Below, piece by piece: positions 58,951 to 64,000 of a stretch of 64,000 nt of DNA (position 1 is its first letter; every line of letters begins with the position of its first letter). The translations under genes were made by a program, and so were the position numbers. The DNA comes from Posidonia oceanica (taxonomy: Eukaryota > Streptophyta > Magnoliopsida > Alismatales > Posidoniaceae), in assembly GCA_037176725.1 (NCBI GenBank), contig JAZBRS010000077.1:4154001-4218000 (forward strand), in the 5' to 3' direction. The notes beneath the pieces were generated by a model. The model had not been told where the DNA came from and ran no database searches. It was given only the letters and a program-made list of their open reading frames with translations.

Positions 58951-59051
58951 GACTCTGTTTTTTTGCTTTATCTTTATTTGTCTTTGCCGCTCTTCTAGTG
59001 ACCCCTCTCTCGGGCCCTCGCCAGCTCGAATTTCGAGACGGGATTGCTACA
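58951..59051 (+). mobile_element. 3' LTR of element D, terminal segment
   Basis: This 101-bp end of D's 3' LTR matches 18340-18440 (GACTCTGTTTTTTTGCTTTA, and GGGCCCTCG further on). It ends GGATTGCTACA at 59051. The next bases are GTAGG. Confidence 0.87.
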
Positions 59052-59658
59052 GTAGGCGATCATGAAAGTCTTCCGGAGGTGATGGCGAACGGCGGTAGTA
59101 AGTGGCGGAGGTGACAGCGAGTAAGTGGGTGGTTGGTTGGTGGAGGGTGACGACAGGTCACGCGGGCGGGAGTTCAAACAGAACATGAGTCGCCTCTTAA
59201 CATGGCAATAACGCACATCGCCACTGGGACAGGAGACTACACTAGTCGTCGCTGGGATGGGCGACCGAACTGGGCAGGGCCTGCTACAGTGAAATCCAAG
59301 CCCGTTCCCTGCAATCTGGGCTGCTGGTGGGCTTTGGGTTAGGTTTAAGGTTAGGGTTTAAGATTTGGATTAGGTTTGGGTTAGGGTTTAGGATTTGGAT
59401 GGGGTTTGGGTTAGGGTTTAGGATTAGGTTTGGATTTGGAATGATTTGTTGGGTTTGGAATGGGATTTGGATTGGGTTTGGGTTAGAGTTTAGGATTTGG
59501 ATTAGGTTTGGGTTTGGAATGATTTGTTGGATTTGAAATGGGGTTTGGATTGGGTTTGGGTTAGGGTTTACGATTTGGATGGGGCCCGGCAAGCCATGAT
59601 CCAAGCAAGCCTTCAGAGAGATCCACCAACAAACAGTTGCCAAAACGGGGTGTCTACA
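59052..59658 (-). mobile_element. 3' LTR of element E, right segment
   Basis: Continuation of 14180-16158 after element D. It ends on the plus strand with GGGGTGTCTACA at 59658, followed by E's polypurine tract. A telomere-like degenerate repeat lies at 59335-59585. Short frames only. Confidence 0.75.
59335..59585 (+). repeat. Degenerate telomere-like minisatellite in LTR E
   Basis: Repeated GGGTTAGGGTTTAGGATTTG-type units of roughly 30 to 60 bp. TTAGGGTTTAGG resembles the plant telomere repeat TTTAGGG, but runs never exceed two units. C/A-rich starts are common to LTRs here. Confidence 0.6.
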
Positions 59659-60539
59659 GATGCCCCTCCCTGAGTGAGGTACCGAGGTCGCTGCTCAGGG
59701 TTGACAAGACACCCTGCCTGACGCCGGCAGGAGCACAGTTGCTGTTGACATGAGTCACTTATCTGGTGGATACATCGAAAGTCATGACTCGTTGCTGCGA
59801 TGCGAATGTGAATGCAGATGCAAATGCTGATGCCTGATGCAATGTTAATGCTGACACGAAACTTGCACCAATGCTCTTCATGCTGAACTTCGCTGGGAAG
59901 ACACGGGTGAAGCTTGCGTGTGTGCGGATGTCATGGATAATGCAATGCTGTGTGCTGAGGCTCAAGGCAACTCTAGCACGGGATGTTGATGCTACACGTT
60001 GAGTTGCGTACGGCTCAAAGCGACGCCGGCGTGATGCATGTTGATGTAATGTGGTGCTTGACTCTGCTGGGGAAAGTATGCAGCGCTAGTGTGCATGCGA
60101 TGCTGGTGCTACAACCTAGCATGTGACACTGATGCGACTACCTAGCATGTGATGCAGATGCAATGGACTATGAGTTGACAGACTCATCACCGGATAGTTT
60201 GGGTTATTGGCCCAAGGAGTTGACAGACTCGTCACCGGATAGTTTGGGTTATCGGCCCAAAAGACGCCTGACATTGTGACGGATGTTGTCTAGGTAATAT
60301 GGGTTACCAACCCAAGAAAGACACCGGGGGCAACGGAAAAGATGCCCCTGGTATCAGGGAGATGATACCATGGGGTAGCTAAAGCGCTCTTGGCATCGAG
60401 AGGGAGGTTAGACAGTATGACGGGTGTCAACCGAGCAGTTAGGGCTGCTAGCCCGACAAAGGGAAAAGGATAGCTTGTCCTCGCCCGAGGAAGCAAGCAA
60501 GTGGGACTCCGTCCGCCTAGAGCGAAGTCGCGTAAGAGA
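59659..60539 (-). mobile_element. 3' non-coding region of element E next to the LTR
   Basis: From the LTR inward: polypurine tract (complement of 59659-59674), inner stem CCCTGAG/CTCAGGG (59668-59674/59694-59700), GACACCC matching the LTR start, an ATGC hexamer stretch (59790-60170) and a GGTATC hairpin (60345-60375, one bulged base). It is homologous to 6961-8040 of F. Confidence 0.65.
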
Positions 60540-62500
60540 TGATAATTGGCAAGTTTCAGACTTACTGACCGGAAAAGGCACGATGCGATAAATGATAGGT
60601 TTCGGACCTATCGACTGCAATGGGTGAGAAGTGATAAGTTTTGGACTAATCGACCGGAAAGGATAGGTTTCGGACTTATCGATTGCAAAGGAAAAGAAGT
60701 GTGATAAGTTTCAGACTTATCGACCGGAAAGGATAGGATTCGGACCTATCGACCACAAAGGAAAGTAATAAGTTTTGGACTTACCGACTGGAAAGGATAG
60801 GTTTCGGACCTCTCGACTGCAAAGGAAATGAAAAGTGATAAGTTTAGGACTTATCGACCGGAAGGGATGAGTTTCAGACTCATCGACTGGAAAAGCAAAT
60901 GAAAAGTGATAAGTTTCGGACTTATCGACCGGAAGGGATGAGTTTTGGACTCATCGACTGGAAAAGCAAATGAAAAATGATAAGTTTCGGACTTATCGAC
61001 TGGAAGGATAAGTTTTGGACCTATCGACTGCATAGGAAAAGAAAAGTAATAAGTTTCAGACTTATTGACCAGAAAGGATGAGTTTCGGACTCATCGACCG
61101 GAAAAGCAAATGAAAAGTGATAAATTTCAAACTTATTGACCGAAATGGATGAGTTTCAGACTCATCGACCGGAAAAGCAAATGAAAAGGGATAAGTTTCA
61201 AACTTATCGACTAGAAAGGATGAGTTTTGGACTCATTGATCAGAAAAGCAAAAGAAAAGTGATAAGTTTCAGACTTATCGACCGGAAAGGATGAGTTTTG
61301 GACTCATCAACCGGAAATGCAAAAGAAAAGTGATAAGTTTCGGACTTATCAACCAGAAAGGATGAGTTTCGGACTCATCGATCGGAAAAGCAAAAGAAAA
61401 GTGATAAGTTTTGGACTTATCGACTGGAAAGGATGAGTTTTGGACTCATCGACTGGAAAAGCAAAAGAAAAGTGATAAGTTTCAGACTTATCGACCGGAA
61501 AGGATGAGCTTCGGACTCATCGACCAGAAAAGCCAAAGAAAAGTGATAAGTTCTGGACTTATCGACCGGAAAGGATGAGTTTAGGACTCATTGACCAAAA
61601 TAGCAAAAGAAAAGTGATAAGTTTTGGACTTATTGACCAAAAAGGATGAGTTTCGAACTCATCAACTGGAAAAGCAAAAGAAAAGTGATAAGTTTCGGAC
61701 TTATCGACCGGAAAGGATGAGTTTCGGACTCATCGACCGGAAAAGCAAATGAAAAGTGATAAGTTTCGGACTTATCGACCGGAAAGGATGAGTTTCGGAC
61801 TCATCGACCGGAAAAGCAAATGAAAAGTGATAAGTTTCGAACTTATTGACTGAAATGGATGAGTTTCAGACTCATCGACCGGAAAAGCAAATGAAAAGGG
61901 ATAAGTTTCGAACTTATCGACTAGAAAGGATGAGTTTTGGACTCATTGATCGGAAAAGCAAAAGAAAAGTGATAAGTTTTGGACTTATCGACTGGAAAGG
62001 ATGAGTTTTGGACTCATCAACCGGAAATGCAAAAGAAAAGTGATAAGTTTCGGACTTATCGATCGGAAAGGATGAGTTTCGGACTCATCGACCGGAAAAG
62101 CAAAAGAAAAGTGATAAGTTTCGGACTTATCGACCAGAAAGGATGAGTTTCGGACTCATCGATCGGAAAAGCAAATGAAAAGTGATAAGTTTTGGATTTA
62201 TCGACCGGAAAGGATGAGTTTCGAACTCATCTACCGAAAAAGCAAAAGAAAAGTGATAAGTTTCGGACTTATCGACCGGAAAGGATGAGTTTTGGACTCA
62301 TCGATCGGAAAAGCAAAAGAAATGTAATAAATTTCGGACTTATTGACCAGAAAGGATGAGTTTCGGACTCATCGACAGGAAAAGCAAAAGAAAAGTGATA
62401 AGTTTCGGACTTATCGACCGAAAAGGATGAGTTTCAGACTCATCAACCGGATAAACAAAAGAAAAGTGATAAGTTTTAGACTTATCGACCAGAAAGGATG
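60540..62500 (-). repeat. ~71-bp tandem hairpin array of element E
   Basis: Roughly 27 units, each of two halves: GATAAGT-TTCGG-ACTTATC and GATGAGT-TTCGG-ACTCATC, followed by GACCGGAAAG and a GCAAAAGAAAA spacer. Example halves are at 61687-61705 and 61716-61734. A third version, GATAGGT/ACCTATC, is at 60594-60612. Both arms change together in most units. No coding sequence. Confidence 0.88.
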
Positions 62501-63194
62501 ACGGGAGCATCAGAACCTAGAGGCGGGGCAGAAGCTGCAGATGGTCCCGTGACAGTTAGGGATGTAAGCCTGGGGAAAGATGGGGAGTGATGCCACAGTG
62601 TAGCAGAAAAGATGCTCCTTGTATCAGGAAAGTATACCAAGGGACAGTCGCAGTGCCCTTGGCATCGAAATGCGAAAATGGAGACAAAACTGACGTACTT
62701 GCCAACCAAGTAGTTAGGGGTACTAGCCTGGAGGAAGATCTGGGTAAGAGTGCTCGGTGGCCTTGCTTGATCCCAGGGCGATTGATGGATGCTGCGGCTG
62801 AGTATCCTGCCCGGGAGTTGCTTGGAGTAGTTCTGGCATTGATCTACAGATATTCTGATATTCTAATGAAACACAGGGGATTTCCAATGCAGTATCATGC
62901 AGTATTCTAGCAGCAAACTGGACAGGCAGCTCAAGATGTGGTTTGCAAGAACTTGCATGCATCAAGTTGTGAAAGGTAAACTCAACACACAAGCAAATGG
63001 CATAACAAGCATCTTTCCATTAAACAAGTCTTGGTTACATGCCTGTAGTCGGGCGGAACAAAATACAACAAGACTTAAATAGGATGCGCAACTGCGCAGG
63101 TGCCCTAACAAGTTCGGGCCCTATTGGAGCTCCTGGTATCACTGAACAGAGGGGAGCCAAGCGGGATCTCGTTGATAGGCCAGAGTCCCAGTAC
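62501..63194 (-). other. Region between the array and the ORF of element E
   Basis: Contains a second, diverged GGTATC-type hairpin near 62615-62643 (CCTTG..CAAGG arms with one bulge). The rest shows no frame or motif I can support. Confidence 0.5.
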
Positions 63195-64000
63195 CTAAGT
63201 CGCATACTTAGGGGTGCATTCTGAGCCTTTCACAGCAACAATGTCTGTCGACTGTGCCCCATGGCACATCAGGTGGGTCAATTCCGTTGTTGCAGCAGTT
63301 GAGTTGAGCGGATAGGGCGGCAGAAGCTTGGGCACTGTGCTGTCGACAAAGGCACCCTGTTGGAAGCCGAACTGCCGCATCACCCAGATAGGATGATACT
63401 CAACACCCCCGGTAAACCTTGGTAGCACAACCAGTCGCATGTCACGGGCGCTGTGCTGAAGAATACAGTGAAGGGTTCAGCCATGGATGGGATGATGCGC
63501 CAGGTTACTGCATCCTCAGTCAACTTCGCCAGCTTCTCGTATTCCTCGTGGACGCTCTGAATAGCTCGGGTATGGCTGGTACCGCAGTAAGTCTTGAAGG
63601 CGGACCTCTATGGGCGCAAAATCTCCATCCCCAGGTGTCCAGCCAGCCAATCCTGTACTAGGGCCCCGCAACCGTGGAAGTGGCGGTAGTGGTGTGAGAT
63701 GCGGTCCAGTCTGCGATAAGTCAATGCTAGGACTACTAGTGCTAGGTCGATCTGCTGAGTCACCACAGCAAGTGCAATCTCGACAACTTCAATCGCAACC
63801 ATCATCTGGCCGTGACTGAATATTAGCTCCCCTAAGAAGCGGGTAACAAAACCCCGGAGCCACAGCTCATCTCCGAGCTCAGCACGCTTCTTGGCAATTT
63901 GATCAACGTATTCCAGGTGGAGCATAGGCGTAGATCCGTCGGAGTAGATCAATCTTTGCTTGCATTCCACAGTGGAGACTCCTGTCAGTTGGCTTAAGAC
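63195..64000 (-). pseudogene. Broken ORF resembling the extra ORF of some Tat/Ogre elements (DUF7745-like)
   Basis: The minus-strand frame runs open from the window edge (64000) to a stop at about 63608. Related coding continues to about 63440 past that stop, and shifts frame before 63195-63440, which includes GGVEYHPIWVMRQFG. FLGELIF, the later stretch ending DWLAGHLGMEI, and the GG-x-x-Y-x-P-x(5)-RQ-x-G pattern remind me of plant DUF7745-type proteins, the upstream ORF of some Tat/Ogre retrotransposons. This is recognition from memory and not a search result. Its function is unknown. The N-terminal part lies beyond the window. The frame has at least one stop and one frameshift, so it is not intact. 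Confidence 0.5.

Larger units (their letters stand above)
16159..59051 (+). mobile_element. Element D: non-autonomous gag-only Tat/Ogre retrotransposon, with three nested insertions
   Basis: The 5' LTR is 16159-18440 and the 3' LTR is 50864-53016 plus 58951-59051. Removing H with G (26504-50359) and A'' (53017-58950) leaves about 13.1 kb. The order is 5' LTR, PBS, long leader, degraded gag, non-coding region, hairpin array, 3' non-coding region, polypurine tract, 3' LTR. No pol domain is visible in about 8.6 kb of internal sequence. The flanks are GCAAG (16154-16158) and GTAGG (59052-59056), a plausible but imperfect TSD with two transitions. The two LTRs differ by several percent, more at the U3 start, so D is older than G, which agrees with the nesting. 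Confidence 0.85.

Noticed and set aside
59335..59585. Interstitial telomere
   Set aside because: Only isolated TTAGGGTTTAGG words in a degenerate minisatellite that is part of an LTR; no run of exact TTTAGGG repeats.

Overview
This window looks like plant nuclear DNA made almost entirely of nested LTR retrotransposons of the Ty3/gypsy Tat/Ogre type. The evidence is LTRs of 2.3 to 6.9 kb that begin TGTAGACACC or TGTTGACACC, a primer-binding site (PBS) of the tRNA-Arg type (TGGCGACTCTGCTGGGG), a purine-rich tract just before each 3' LTR, two degraded gag genes, and tandem arrays between the coding region and the 3' LTR. A seed plant, probably a flowering plant, fits best; I cannot name the species. 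I see no host gene, rRNA, tRNA or CRISPR array.

The layers were worked out from LTR ends and 5-bp target-site duplications (TSDs). The letters are my own labels. F (minus strand) is the oldest layer: part of its 3' LTR is at 5777-6960 and its 3' non-coding region at 6961-8301 and 13726-14179. Element A (plus) lies in F's LTR, and its 3' LTR fills 104-5776. A solo LTR, A' (minus, 8302-13725, TSD ACCGC), lies in F's tandem array. Element E (minus) starts at 14180, also in F's array, and runs past the right edge. Its 3' LTR (14180-16158 plus 59052-59658) is split by element D (plus, 16159-59051). D's 3' non-coding region is split by a solo LTR, H (minus, 26504-50354, TSD GTATT/GTATC). H is split by element G (minus, 26870-47687, TSD GAGTG at both ends). 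D's 3' LTR is split by another solo LTR, A'' (minus, 53017-58945, TSD GTGGC). The nest is therefore five deep: F, E, D, H, G.

D and G each carry a broken gag and no recognisable protease, reverse transcriptase, RNase H or integrase, so they are non-autonomous elements. They share related gag and flanking internal sequence, but D has 2.3-kb LTRs and G has 6- to 7-kb LTRs of the A type. E carries, at the right edge, a broken reading frame resembling the extra ORF found in some Tat/Ogre elements.

The most interesting content is non-coding. The 3' regions are full of short inverted repeats, many with paired (compensatory) changes in both arms. These include arrays of C(UUCG)G hairpins in D, GATAAGT/ACTTATC hairpins in E and F, a GGTATC/GATACC hairpin in all four readable elements, and a two-tier stem around the polypurine tract and LTR start in all five readable elements. 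D's leader holds five contiguous heat-shock-element blocks 31 bp upstream of a TATA box. Nine copies of a near-invariant hairpin motif mark the nine LTR copies whose 3' part is visible.
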